Shown piece after piece: positions 7,892-16,240 of a stretch of 19,629 nucleotides of DNA. A program made the translations under genes and the position numbers. Numbering within the stretch: the stretch's first letter is position 1; every line of letters begins with the position of its first letter. The notes under the pieces are model-generated. The model searched no databases and was not told the DNA's origin. It saw only the letters and a list, made by a program, of their open reading frames with translations. Source of the stretch: an uncultured Bacillota bacterium (GTDB taxonomy: Bacteria > Bacillota > Clostridia > Lachnospirales > Lachnospiraceae); the NCBI GenBank assembly GCA_958352855.1, contig CATWQE010000050.1, positions 1-19,629 of the forward strand, in the 5' to 3' direction.

Positions 7892-9946
7892 CTACATTCC
7901 TATCAGCGCCAGCAGCGGAGCTACCAGTAAATCAATAATTTTAATTCCTACAAAGGGAACAATAATACCGCCCAAACCAAAGATTCCCATGTTTCTAAGC
8001 AGCATTTTCTCAGCCTTCATTGGTCTGTATTTTACACCTTTCATGGCAATGGGAATCAGGCCGGGTATAATAATGGCATTGAAAATCAACGCAGATAAAA
8101 TAGCGCTTGCCGGTGTTGCCAGATGCATAATATTCAAAATCTGCATCTGCGGCAATACCATGGTAAACATGGCAGGAATAATGGCAAAGTATTTGGCAAT
8201 GTCATTGGCAATGCTAAAGGTGGTAAGAGAACCTCTGGTAATCAAAAGCTGTTTTCCGATTTCTACCACTTCCAGAATCTTGGTAGGATCTGAATCCAAA
8301 TCTACCATATTGGCTGCTTCCTTGGCTGCCTGAGTACCGGAATTCATAGCCAGACCTACATCTGCCTGCGCCAATGCCGGGGCATCGTTGGTTCCATCTC
8401 CTGTCATGGCTACCAGTTTTCCTTCTGCCTGTTCTTTTTTAATAGCAGTAATCTTATCTTCCGGTCTGCATTCTGCAATAAATCCGTCTACCCCTGCTTC
8501 TTTTGCAATGGTAGCTGCTGTTAATGGATTATCCCCTGTACACATAATGGTTTTAATACCAATTTCACGCAGTCTCTCAAAACGTTCTGACAATCCTGGT
8601 TTTACCGTATCTTTCAGGTAAATCACACCCAGAATCTTCTCATTGACACACACCACCAGAGGAGTTCCTCCCAGATTGGAAATATTGGTTACAATCTCCT
8701 GTAAATCCCCTGGAATGCTGCCTCCACGTTCTTTTGCAAAGGACTTCATAGCATCAAAAGCGCCTTTTCTTACTACAGTGCCATCCTGTAAATCCACACC
8801 GCTCATTTTACTCTGGGCTGTGAATTCCACAAAACGCATCTGATCTGCAATGTGTTCATCCAGCACACATCCCATCTGTCTTCCCAGGTCTACCGTAGAC
8901 TTTCCTTCCGGTGTGGCATCCATAAGAGAACACATGACGCTATAGTCAATTAAATCTTCCTTTGCAACGCCTTTCACCGGATAAAACTCAGCGGCCAGAC
9001 GGTTTCCATAGGTAATAGTTCCTGTCTTATCCAGAATCATGGTATCTACGTCACCACAGGCCTCTACTGCCTTACCAGACATGGCAATGACATTAAATCT
9101 GGTAACACGATCCATACCGGCAATCCCAATGGCAGACAGCAGACCGCCAATGGTAGTAGGAATCAGACATACCATCAGGGCAATGGCCCAGGAAATGGGA
9201 ATGTCCACACCCAGATAAGAAGCAAAGGGATACAAGGTTACCACTACAATCAGGAAAATCAAAGTAAGCACAATCAGCAGGGTATTTAATGCAATTTCAT
9301 TTGGGGTTTTCTGTCTGGAAGCGCCCTCTACCATGGAAATCATTTTATCCAGGAAGGATTTTCCGGGCTCTGCCATAATTTTAATTTTTAACCAGTCAGA
9401 TACTACCGTAGTACCTCCTGTAACAGAAGAGAAATCGCCCCCAGCCTCTCTGGTCACTGGCGCAGACTCACCGGTAATAGCAGATTCATCTACCGATGCA
9501 ATTCCCTCTACCACTTCTCCGTCATTTGGAATCAGTTCCCCTGCCTTTACCAGAACCAGGTCACCTTTTTTCAACTCTGAAGCATTCACCATCTGTTCTG
9601 TGCCATCTGGCAAAAGTTTTCTTGCCCTGGTGTCCTGCTTGGTCTTTTTAAGGGAAGCTGCCTGGGCTTTTCCCCTTCCTTCTGCAACGGATTCTGCAAA
9701 ATTTGCAAATAATACCGTTACAAATAAGATGGCAGTCACAATTCCATTATAAACCCGGTACTGCTCACTTCCACCAAATAAGGTCGGTACAAAAGTCAGC
9801 ACCAGAGTAATCAAAAATCCAATTTCTACTACAAACATTACCGGATTTTTGACCATATAGCGAGGGTCCAGTTTCTGAAAGGAACCTATCATGGATGATT
9901 TCAAAATATCCCTGGTAATAAATTTTGTCCTGTTATTTTTAGCCAT
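7892..9946 (-). CDS. kdpB: Potassium-transporting P-type ATPase subunit B (KdpB)
   Basis: The catalytic P-type ATPase subunit that hydrolyses ATP to drive potassium uptake; 684 residues from the chosen start. The phosphorylation motif DKTGT has its aspartate at residue 306, close to E. coli D307. The actuator motif TGES is at 158-161; its serine corresponds to the regulatory Ser162 of E. coli. The hinge motif GDGTNDAP is at about 515-522. Transmembrane segments surround residues 35-85, 220-285 and 570-680. A GTG at 9964 is in frame but overlaps the ribosome-binding site AAAGGAG; the ATG at 9946 (MAKNNRTK) is correctly spaced and preferred. It follows kdpA by 24 nt. The gene is intact although kdpA upstream is not. 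Confidence 0.96.
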   Translation of the reverse strand: MAKNNRTKFITRDILKSSMIGSFQKLDPRYMVKNPVMFVVEIGFLITLVLTFVPTLFGGSEQYRVYNGIVTAILFVTVLFANFAESVAEGRGKAQAASLKKTKQDTRARKLLPDGTEQMVNASELKKGDLVLVKAGELIPNDGEVVEGIASVDESAITGESAPVTREAGGDFSSVTGGTTVVSDWLKIKIMAEPGKSFLDKMISMVEGASRQKTPNEIALNTLLIVLTLIFLIVVVTLYPFASYLGVDIPISWAIALMVCLIPTTIGGLLSAIGIAGMDRVTRFNVIAMSGKAVEACGDVDTMILDKTGTITYGNRLAAEFYPVKGVAKEDLIDYSVMCSLMDATPEGKSTVDLGRQMGCVLDEHIADQMRFVEFTAQSKMSGVDLQDGTVVRKGAFDAMKSFAKERGGSIPGDLQEIVTNISNLGGTPLVVCVNEKILGVIYLKDTVKPGLSERFERLREIGIKTIMCTGDNPLTAATIAKEAGVDGFIAECRPEDKITAIKKEQAEGKLVAMTGDGTNDAPALAQADVGLAMNSGTQAAKEAANMVDLDSDPTKILEVVEIGKQLLITRGSLTTFSIANDIAKYFAIIPAMFTMVLPQMQILNIMHLATPASAILSALIFNAIIIPGLIPIAMKGVKYRPMKAEKMLLRNMGIFGLGGIIVPFVGIKIIDLLVAPLLALIGM

Positions 9947-9970
9947 TTCATTCTCTCCTTTCACTGTGCC

Positions 9971-10540
9971 TTACATCCAGATTGACAGATGTTCTGCAAT
10001 GGGTCCCAGAGCCAATGCCGGGAAGAAGGTCAAAGCAGCGAAAATATATACAATAAATACAAGAATAATCATAAAGGTTACATTATCTGTCCGCAAAGTA
10101 CCCACAGATTCATTGACCTTCTTCTTAGCCAGCATAGAACCTGCAATGGCAAGCTGTGCGATAATTGCAATGTATCTTCCAAAGAACATTGCCAGACCGG
10201 CTGTGATATTCCAAAACGCGGTATTATCTGCCAGCCCCTCAAATCCAGAACCATTATTTGCGGCAGAAGATGCATATTCATACAAAACCTGGGTGAGTCC
10301 ATGAAATCCGGGATTGGTAATTCCTTCTAAACCTGCCGGAACTGCCACTGCCAGCGCCGAGAAGCCCAGAATCAAAAGTGGATGAATCAAAATGCAAAGA
10401 GCAACCAGCTTCATTTCTTTTCCTTCTATTTTTTTATTCAGGTATGCCGGCGTGCGCCCTACCATCAATCCACAGATAAATACTGCCAGGATGACGTACA
10501 TAATCATATTCATCAATCCTACGCCTTTACCACCGAACAC
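9971..10540 (-). CDS. kdpA: KdpA, C-terminal third, separated by a frameshift
   Basis: This reading frame continues KdpA after a break. It begins at FGGKGVGLMN, then CGLMVGRTPAYLNKKIEGKE, hallmark KdpA sequence normally found inside a single chain of about 560-580 residues. It contains the fourth potassium-filter-like loop (FGGKGVG) and the last membrane helices. Its first possible start is a GTG at 10540 with no ribosome-binding site before it, so separate expression is unlikely except by reinitiation at the overlapping stop of the upstream part. Natural mutation and sequencing or assembly error are both possible; the sequence alone cannot separate them. Confidence 0.9.
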   Translation of the reverse strand: MFGGKGVGLMNMIMYVILAVFICGLMVGRTPAYLNKKIEGKEMKLVALCILIHPLLILGFSALAVAVPAGLEGITNPGFHGLTQVLYEYASSAANNGSGFEGLADNTAFWNITAGLAMFFGRYIAIIAQLAIAGSMLAKKKVNESVGTLRTDNVTFMIILVFIVYIFAALTFFPALALGPIAEHLSIWM

Positions 10541-11693
10541 AGTTGAGCATCATATGCAGCAAAGGAACCAGACCACCTAAAGGCGTCAGGGTGTCATGCA
10601 TGTTGTTTACCGTACCTGTGGTAAAAGAAGTGGTTACTGTGGTAAACAAAGCAGACTGTGGAATCCCAAACCGGACTTCTTTTCCTTCCATACTTCCCTG
10701 GGTCTGATCCACGCCCATGTCCTGAATCACCGGATTTCCTGCAAGCTCTGAGTTGTAGCAAATCATAAGTCCAACCAGGAACAAAATAGCCATGGCTCCG
10801 AACACCACTGCTCCCTGTCGTCCGAAAATCAGCTTTTTACTTCCCACAGCAGCTTTCTCTGCCTGTTTTGCTTTCTTCTTATCATGGAGCATATGACCGA
10901 AGGTCACCACACAGGCTCCTGGCAAAAGCATCATGGAAATCATTTCTGCAATATTGGTAATCACAGTAGGATTTTCAAAAGGTGTGGTTGAGTTTGCCCC
11001 AAAGAATCCTCCTCCGTTGGTTCCCAGATGCTTAATAGATTCCAGCGCTGCTACCGGTCCTACTGCAATATCCTGTAAATTTCCTTCCAGTGTCTCAATA
11101 GTAAAATTTGCATGTAAAGTCTGCGGTGTTCCCTGGCTTACCAGAAGCAGGCCCACCAGAAAAGAAACCGGTATGAGGATTCTGGTTGTAATCCGCACCA
11201 TATCTTCATAAAAGTTTCCAATCTTCTTGCCTGCCAGCCCCCTGCAAAACGCCATACAGGCTGCATATCCTGTGGCTGCAGAAGTAAACATCATGAAAAT
11301 AATCACACACATCTGAGCCGCATAAGACAGTCCGCTTTCTCCTGAATAATGCTGCAGGTTGGTATTGGTCATAAAACTGATAATAGTGTTAAAGGAAAGG
11401 GTTGGTTCCATATCTGATATTCCATTTGGATTTAAAAACAACAAATCCTGTAATCTTAAAATCCCATATCCTACCAGCACCATGACCCCATTTACCAGAA
11501 GCAGGGTCAATGCGTATTTCTTCCATCCCATGTCTTCGCCCTTGATTCCGCAAATCTTATAAAAGAAACGGTCAATGGGATGAAACACTTTATCTGCAAA
11601 AGTCTTTTGTTTTGTTGCAATATGGTACATATACTTTCCCATGGGAATGACCAGTATCAAAAAAATTGCAAGCGTTAAAATAATCTGTAACAT
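10527..11693 (-). CDS. kdpA: KdpA, N-terminal two-thirds, ending at a frameshift
   Basis: The potassium-binding and channel-like subunit of the Kdp pump. This frame gives 388 residues and ends with an out-of-frame RW and a TAA at 10527-10529. Three of the four filter-type loops are present: TNTNLQHYSGESG (near 109-121), SQGTPQ (186-191) and GTNGGGFFGANS (224-235). The break comes right after GGLVPLLHMML, where family members continue with GEV/I-FGG; here NC replaces GE and the frame is lost at about 10538-10546. The remainder is read from 10540 to 9971 in another frame. Joined, the two parts total about 575 residues, the normal size. The start at 11693 has AGGAGG 6 nt upstream and overlaps closely with kdpF. 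Confidence 0.92.
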   Translation of the reverse strand: MLQIILTLAIFLILVIPMGKYMYHIATKQKTFADKVFHPIDRFFYKICGIKGEDMGWKKYALTLLLVNGVMVLVGYGILRLQDLLFLNPNGISDMEPTLSFNTIISFMTNTNLQHYSGESGLSYAAQMCVIIFMMFTSAATGYAACMAFCRGLAGKKIGNFYEDMVRITTRILIPVSFLVGLLLVSQGTPQTLHANFTIETLEGNLQDIAVGPVAALESIKHLGTNGGGFFGANSTTPFENPTVITNIAEMISMMLLPGACVVTFGHMLHDKKKAKQAEKAAVGSKKLIFGRQGAVVFGAMAILFLVGLMICYNSELAGNPVIQDMGVDQTQGSMEGKEVRFGIPQSALFTTVTTSFTTGTVNNMHDTLTPLGGLVPLLHMMLNCVRW

Positions 11694-11704
11694 GTTTTCT
11701 CCTC

Positions 11705-11794
11705 CTAATGCTTCTCTTCCGGATTTATCAGGGCATACACCAGATAAATCCCCAGTCCGGCAATGATAACGCCTAAAGCAATCATATCCATCAT
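11705..11794 (-). CDS. kdpF: KdpF, small lipid-like subunit of the Kdp pump
   Basis: A 29-residue single-helix membrane peptide just upstream of kdpA. It starts MMDMIALGVIIAGLG and ends IYLVYALINPEEKH; the YLVYALI-P/N-E ending is characteristic of KdpF, which stabilises the KdpFABC complex. AGGAGG lies ahead of the ATG at 11794 with a gap of about 7 nt, and the stop codon at 11705 is part of the kdpA ribosome-binding region. Too short for most gene finders. A second ATG three bases on (11791) is an alternative start. Confidence 0.88.
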   Translation of the reverse strand: MMDMIALGVIIAGLGIYLVYALINPEEKH

Positions 11795-11806
11795 GCTCCT
11801 ATCCTC

Positions 11807-11908
11807 CTATTTTTCTTTTGGTTTTATCTGCCTGTCGCAAAAATCAGCGAATACTTTCATCAGGCCAAAGCAAACCAGCAATGTTCCAATCATTAATAAA
11901 TCCATCAT
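11807..11908 (-). CDS. Small membrane peptide at the head of the kdp operon
   Basis: A 33-residue peptide beginning MMDLLMIGTLLVCFGLMK and ending CDRQIKPKEK: one hydrophobic helix (about 4-21) and a charged tail. It has a good AAGGAGG site with an 8-nt gap before the ATG at 11908. Its stop codon runs into the kdpF ribosome-binding site. It is not KdpF itself but has the same plan (MMD start, one helix). Clostridium acetobutylicum is reported to have two small genes (kdpZ, kdpY) ahead of kdpA, so this may be the counterpart of the first. Function unknown. Confidence 0.72.
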   Translation of the reverse strand: MMDLLMIGTLLVCFGLMKVFADFCDRQIKPKEK

Positions 11909-12002
11909 AATCTTTTCCTCCTTGCCTGGTTATTTTAGGTGATAACGAATTAAATATGGATTAAGCTCTTAAAGAATGGTGTTAAAACTTCATAAAATTC
12001 GC
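11909..12002 (-). promoter_or_regulatory. kdp operon leader/promoter region with a small dyad
   Basis: This AT-rich stretch must hold the kdp promoter, but no convincing -35/-10 pair is seen on the minus strand. A dyad TTAAG-CT-CTTAA lies at 11961-11972 and could be a regulator site. The leader is too short for a ydaO-type c-di-AMP riboswitch, and none is seen. Confidence 0.3.
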
Positions 12003-12046
12003 AAAAAAATACAGGGACTGCTGTTTCACACAACAATCCCCGTATT
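12003..12046 (-). terminator. Rho-independent terminator of the alaX operon
   Basis: Read on the minus strand: arms AATACGGGGA and TCCCTGTATT (12037-12046 and 12008-12017, one mismatch) around a 19-nt loop, followed by a run of T. It lies 12 nt past the stop codon of the alanyl-tRNA editing gene and insulates the kdp operon. Confidence 0.85.
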
Positions 12047-12057
12047 CTATTTATGTT

Positions 12058-13254
12058 CTATTTTTCATTCAAAAACGCCCGAATCTCTTCTTCCAATCCC
12101 ACAAGAGACCCCTGCACCATAGGCGGCTTCCCTCCGCCTTTTCCCTGGAACCGCTCATTTATCTGCTTTCCTGCTACACAGATATCCTGCTCCAGACTTC
12201 CCAGCACATATCGGTACCCCCTGGCATCATCTCCCACAAAGACACCACAGATTCCGCCGGTAAGCTTCATGGCGTCATTGACAAAATTGCGCATGGCAAT
12301 GGCATCCATCTCTTCTGTAAACAACAATACCGGCGCTTTGGGATTTTCTCTACAGCTTTCTTTTGCTTCTTTCAGGCATAATTCCACATACCGCTGCTGC
12401 AGTCGTTTCACCTTTTCCTTCTGCTCCTGAATTTCCTGTTCCAGACGCTCCACAGCCTGAACCACCTGCTCCTGTTTTGCAGAGAGACGGTTGGAAATAG
12501 TTACCACACTTTCTTCTTTCTGGTTATAATCTGCCAAAGCCCAGAAACCACAGAGCATGGAAACCCGCATACCGCCTTTATAATGAATGGCGCCCACCAG
12601 CTTAATCATCCCCACGCTTCCAGTGTCCTTTACATGGGGCGCACAGCAGGCGCAACTGTCATATCCCGGTATCTGCACAATACGCACCTGCCCCTGAATC
12701 TCTATTTTGCTTCGGTAAGAAATACCCTCCAATTCTTCCTTTGTTGGATATAATACTTGCACAGGAATATTTTCTGCTACCGCCTGGTTTGCCTCATATT
12801 CGATTTTACGAAGCTCCTCCTGTGTAAGTGGACCATCATAATCCATGGTAACTCCGTCTTTTCCCAGGTGAAAGCCCACGTTGTTATAGCCGAAATGCTT
12901 ATTTACAATACCGGAAACAATGTGCTCCCCTGTATGCTGCTGCATTTTAAAAAAACGCTCCTGAAAATCCAGCCTTCCGATTACAGTTTCTCCCGGCTTT
13001 AAATATCCGCTGATGAAATGAATCACTACACCGTCCTGCTCCTGTACATCTAGTACCTGTACGGTTTCTTCTTTGCAGGTCAGAGTTCCTGTGTCACTGC
13101 TCTGTCCTCCTCCTTCCGGAAAAAAGGCAGTTCTGTCAAGAACTGCCTCATACTTCGCCTCAGACGAATGTTCCGAAGAAAGAGAGGTACAGGATAAAAC
13201 CTTCCCATGAAATTCTGAAAGATAACTGTCCTGATAAAATAATTTTTCTGTCAT
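12058..13254 (-). CDS. alaX: Alanyl-tRNA editing protein (AlaX-L type, with DHHA1 domain)
   Basis: A free-standing editing factor expected to hydrolyse Ser-tRNA(Ala) or Gly-tRNA(Ala); 398 residues, the long form. The N-terminal beta domain has the GGGQ stretch (48-51). The second additional domain carries the zinc ligands H107 and H111 in QQHTGEH and C203/H207 in CCAPH. A coiled coil (about 255-300) leads to a DHHA1 domain with GKGGGKPPMVQGS near the C-terminus. All the metal ligands are present. The start codon overlaps the hom stop by ATGA, a sign of translational coupling. The pairing with homoserine dehydrogenase is not an obvious pathway link. A strong terminator follows. Confidence 0.93.
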   Translation of the reverse strand: MTEKLFYQDSYLSEFHGKVLSCTSLSSEHSSEAKYEAVLDRTAFFPEGGGQSSDTGTLTCKEETVQVLDVQEQDGVVIHFISGYLKPGETVIGRLDFQERFFKMQQHTGEHIVSGIVNKHFGYNNVGFHLGKDGVTMDYDGPLTQEELRKIEYEANQAVAENIPVQVLYPTKEELEGISYRSKIEIQGQVRIVQIPGYDSCACCAPHVKDTGSVGMIKLVGAIHYKGGMRVSMLCGFWALADYNQKEESVVTISNRLSAKQEQVVQAVERLEQEIQEQKEKVKRLQQRYVELCLKEAKESCRENPKAPVLLFTEEMDAIAMRNFVNDAMKLTGGICGVFVGDDARGYRYVLGSLEQDICVAGKQINERFQGKGGGKPPMVQGSLVGLEEEIRAFLNEK

Positions 13255-14555
13255 GAGTCCTCTCCATATACTCTGATTATAGAAGAAATCTTATGTACCA
13301 CATTCATGCTTTCAATAATCAGCATAGCGTCATTAAAGTTTCCTTCTTTTACTCTTGATGTTACAACTACAATCTCCGCTAAATCTTCCTGGCGGTGCTT
13401 ATGTTTCTGAATCATCTGGGCAATGCTCACATTATTATTTCCCAGTACGCTGGCAATGCTGGCAAGCACCCCTGGTCTGTCATCCACATGAAGCCGCATG
13501 AAAAATCTGCTCTCCATATCCTCCTGTTTTTTTACAGGAATTTCCTTATAGCAGGTACAACTAATACGCCCGGTACAGGAAAAGAGAATATTTCTCACAA
13601 TATCAAAAACATCTCCTACAATAGCGCTGGCTGTAGGCAGCTCTCCCGCGCCTCTTCCATAAAACATAGCATCATCCACAGCATCCCCATGAACAAATAC
13701 TGCGTTAAAGGAATCATTGACCGTAGCCAGGGGATGCTTCTCAGAAACCAGCATTGGCTGCACACTGACTTCAATGCCTGTTTCTGTATTTCTGGCCACA
13801 CCAAGCAGCTTAATCACACAGTTTAATTCCTTTGCATAACGGATATCCTTGGACGAAATATGGGTAATACCCTGGGTACTCACATCATCAAAGGTGACTC
13901 TGGAATTAAAGGCAATAGACGCCATAATCGCCATTTTTCGCCCTGCATCATAGCCCTGTATATCTGCGGTAGGGTCTGCCTCCGCATATCCCAGCTTCGT
14001 GGCAAGAGCCAGGGCATCTGCAAACTCCATGCCCTCCTGCTCCATTTTTGTAAGAATAAAGTTTGTAGTTCCATTTACAATTCCTACAACCTCTGATATA
14101 TGATTTCCTGCCAGACACTGCTTTAAAGGACGAATAATGGGAATCCCCCCTGCCACTGCTGCCTCAAATAAAAAGTCACAGTGATGAGCAGCCGCACAGT
14201 CCAGCAGTTCCCCTCCATAGGAAGCCACTAAATCCTTGTTTGCAGTTACCACATGTTTACCTGCGGTAAGAGCTTCTGTAATATAAGTACGGGCAGGCTC
14301 AATGCCTCCCATAACCTCAATGACAATATCAATGGACTCATCCTCCAGGATTTCCTGCCAGTCATTGGTTAAAAGTTCCGGTTCCTGAATTTTAGCTGCC
14401 GCTTTTTTCAGATTCCGCACTAAGATTTTTTTCAGTTCCACCACAGCCCCGATTTTCTGTTCCATCTCCTGGGTCTGCTGTTTTAACACCTTATACACTC
14501 CGGTTCCCACAGTTCCAAGTCCCAGAAGCGCTGCATGTAATACTCTTTTACTCAT
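13251..14555 (-). CDS. hom: Homoserine dehydrogenase with ACT domain
   Basis: Catalyses NAD(P)H-dependent reduction of aspartate semialdehyde to homoserine, the branch to threonine and methionine. At 434 residues it is the usual length of the Gram-positive enzyme with a regulatory ACT domain. The Rossmann motif GLGTVGTG is at 12-19, TANKDLVA at 104-111 (K107), and the family signature PTADIQGYDAGRKMAI at 195-210 contains catalytic-type D203 and K207. The ACT domain lies at about 355-430 (LHVDDRPGVLASIASVLG) and probably confers threonine inhibition. AAGGAG precedes the ATG at 14555. It overlaps the PHP gene by 8 nt and alaX by 4 nt. Confidence 0.97.
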   Translation of the reverse strand: MSKRVLHAALLGLGTVGTGVYKVLKQQTQEMEQKIGAVVELKKILVRNLKKAAAKIQEPELLTNDWQEILEDESIDIVIEVMGGIEPARTYITEALTAGKHVVTANKDLVASYGGELLDCAAAHHCDFLFEAAVAGGIPIIRPLKQCLAGNHISEVVGIVNGTTNFILTKMEQEGMEFADALALATKLGYAEADPTADIQGYDAGRKMAIMASIAFNSRVTFDDVSTQGITHISSKDIRYAKELNCVIKLLGVARNTETGIEVSVQPMLVSEKHPLATVNDSFNAVFVHGDAVDDAMFYGRGAGELPTASAIVGDVFDIVRNILFSCTGRISCTCYKEIPVKKQEDMESRFFMRLHVDDRPGVLASIASVLGNNNVSIAQMIQKHKHRQEDLAEIVVVTSRVKEGNFNDAMLIIESMNVVHKISSIIRVYGEDS

Positions 14556-15363
14556 TCTTCTCCTTCACCTTTTCCACATCCACTCGCTCTACATAGCCCT
14601 TTTTCATTCTGTTACTGCGCTTTATGGCCTTACTCCATCCTCCCACTTTATTATACACCCAGAAAGAATGGGACAGAACCGTCTTGGCCTTTCCGATTTT
14701 ATCCTTTGCAGTACCACCATAGATACTGCCTCCACATTCCAGCTTTGTTCCTTTCATAATGTGCATAATCAAATCAGATTCACAGGTCACATCATCCGGT
14801 ATCTCTGTGTAAGCCATGCCAATACAATCTGCCCTGTGGGCGTCACTGCCTCCTGTTCCGGGAAGGTCATATTTCCGGGCAATGGCCAGAGCCTTATCAT
14901 TTACCGCCTGTGGTTCACAGGCATTAAACACTTCCATGAAATCAAATTCCCGGATAATATCCGGATTTCTCTGATAAGCCTTTGCATTCATAAAGCTCAT
15001 AAACTTTTCTCCACAAGGATGTGCCGGTCCCAGAATTCCACCATAGTTATGAACAATGGGAATCAACATCTGCAAAGGCATTCCCCGAAGCTCCAGCAGT
15101 CTCAGTTTAATATTTTCCGGCATAATCACAATGATATGCCCTGCATCCAGAGTGTCATACTCAATGCCCTTTAATACCAGGAAATCCTGATATTTATCCC
15201 CTTTGATATTCCGCTTCCACTGACGATATCCCCCATAGGAGTCATGATCAGTTACCAGCATTCCGCCAAATCCCTGATTCCGCAGCATACGGATATATTC
15301 TTCAATAGGAACTTTTCCATCAATAGAGCCTTCTTTTGTATGGCAATGCATGTCAATCTTCAT
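14548..15363 (-). CDS. PHP-domain metal-dependent phosphoesterase
   Basis: A 271-residue cytoplasmic PHP protein. Metal-ligand motifs are all visible: HCH (H6, H8) near the start, TDHDSYGGY (D40-H41), GPAHPCGEK in the middle and GTGGSDAHR late in the chain. Relatives hydrolyse phosphate esters (for example nucleoside 3',5'-bisphosphates), but the substrate cannot be assigned. The C-terminal 45 residues are basic and outside the core fold. A GTG at 15381 is in frame but lies on the ribosome-binding site AAAGGAG; the ATG at 15363 (MKIDMHCH) has an 8-nt gap and is preferred. It is the second gene of a four-gene operon. Confidence 0.9.
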   Translation of the reverse strand: MKIDMHCHTKEGSIDGKVPIEEYIRMLRNQGFGGMLVTDHDSYGGYRQWKRNIKGDKYQDFLVLKGIEYDTLDAGHIIVIMPENIKLRLLELRGMPLQMLIPIVHNYGGILGPAHPCGEKFMSFMNAKAYQRNPDIIREFDFMEVFNACEPQAVNDKALAIARKYDLPGTGGSDAHRADCIGMAYTEIPDDVTCESDLIMHIMKGTKLECGGSIYGGTAKDKIGKAKTVLSHSFWVYNKVGGWSKAIKRSNRMKKGYVERVDVEKVKEKNE

Positions 15364-15390
15364 GACAACATCTCCTTTCACGAACTTCTG

Positions 15391-16173
15391 TCACAGACCA
15401 AATCTTTGCCTCATAGCCCCGATTTTTTCTTTTGGAAGAACCAGATTAAATCCCTGAGGATTTACAGCCACACCTTTTGCCACAGGGATAATCACCTTTT
15501 CCAGATTTTCAAAAGTTACCAGCATTCCTGTGAATTTCTTTTCTTTATTAAACTTCCGAAACTCTTCTGCATCTGTAAAAATAGGCTGGTAAATATCCCC
15601 ATTCTGAGTCTTAATATAAGGAACCTGGACATTTTTAGGATCCTGTCCCTCCTCCGGTTTATTCACAGCCACCAGATAGCGGCTTTTAACCAGATTTGCT
15701 GCTGTCTCCTCTTCCAGCTCCCTGAGGTTTTCCTTTTCTTCCATTTCCACACCACGTCTTAACTCCTGCATAAAATAAATACCGGAAAGCTGCAACTGTG
15801 GATTCAGAAGAGGACGTTTCTCTTCCGGCAGACTGGAAAAATCAGGTTTTTTCACCACTTCCTCTAACTCCAGCTCTGTTTTTTTCTCTTTTTCATAGTA
15901 AACAATGCTGTTGACTCCAAGGGTATACAGCACTGTATAAAAGCTAAGAAAGCTTTGGTTATCCACCCTGATAGCTGCAACAGGATTTTTCTTCTCTGTC
16001 AAAGGCTTCACTGCCTCTTCCAGCATTTCCTTTTCCTCAAAAATCCAAACCTGGTCATTAAAAGTTTCCGGATCGCAAATCACAAAGGGCAGCCTGGTGG
16101 CTCTGGAAAGAACCGTAAATACCTCTTTCTGTGTCTGAATTTTCCGAATCAGTTCTATTCTTGCGTTGTCCAT
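15391..16173 (-). CDS. SseB-family protein
   Basis: A 260-residue soluble protein with a C-terminal SseB-like domain (about 180-255): PYIKTQNGDIYQPIFTDAEE (about 187-206), then EKVIIPVAKGVAVNPQGFNL. The N-terminal half is less conserved and charged, with an E/K-rich middle (about 95-160). SseB proteins were named for enhanced serine sensitivity; the biochemical role is unknown. GGAG stands 9 nt before the ATG at 16173. It is the first gene of the operon leading into the PHP, hom and alaX genes, and has its own promoter-like sequence at 16209-16237. Confidence 0.85.
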   Translation of the reverse strand: MDNARIELIRKIQTQKEVFTVLSRATRLPFVICDPETFNDQVWIFEEKEMLEEAVKPLTEKKNPVAAIRVDNQSFLSFYTVLYTLGVNSIVYYEKEKKTELELEEVVKKPDFSSLPEEKRPLLNPQLQLSGIYFMQELRRGVEMEEKENLRELEEETAANLVKSRYLVAVNKPEEGQDPKNVQVPYIKTQNGDIYQPIFTDAEEFRKFNKEKKFTGMLVTFENLEKVIIPVAKGVAVNPQGFNLVLPKEKIGAMRQRFGL

Positions 16174-16208
16174 GTCAATTTTCTCCTATTGTGTTGTATT
16201 CTATGTAT

Positions 16209-16237
16209 AGTATACACCTTTTTCTGATTTTTGTCCT
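16209..16237 (-). promoter_or_regulatory. Putative sigma-A promoter of the sseB-PHP-hom-alaX operon
   Basis: On the minus strand AGGACA (16232-16237, 4 of 6 -35 bases) is 17 nt from TATACT (16209-16214, 5 of 6 -10 bases). It lies between the DUF2284 stop codon and sseB. No terminator separates the two genes, so read-through from DUF2284 is also possible. Confidence 0.6.
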
Positions 16238-16240
16238 CTT

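Noticed and set aside
9333..9752. Long plus-strand open frames within the kdp genes
   Set aside because: They lie antisense to strongly conserved kdp coding sequence, lack ribosome-binding sites and resemble no family.
9947..9964. Upstream GTG start for kdpB
   Set aside because: It lies on the ribosome-binding site that serves the ATG at 9946; the same reasoning sets aside GTG 3256 for the permease and GTG 15381 for the PHP gene.
10538..10540. GTG as a genuine start making KdpA a natural two-chain protein
   Set aside because: There is no ribosome-binding site, the break falls within a conserved loop, and KdpA is a single chain in known systems.
11909..12002. A c-di-AMP (ydaO-type) riboswitch upstream of kdp
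   Set aside because: The leader is under 100 nt and lacks any recognisable ydaO elements; only a small dyad is present.
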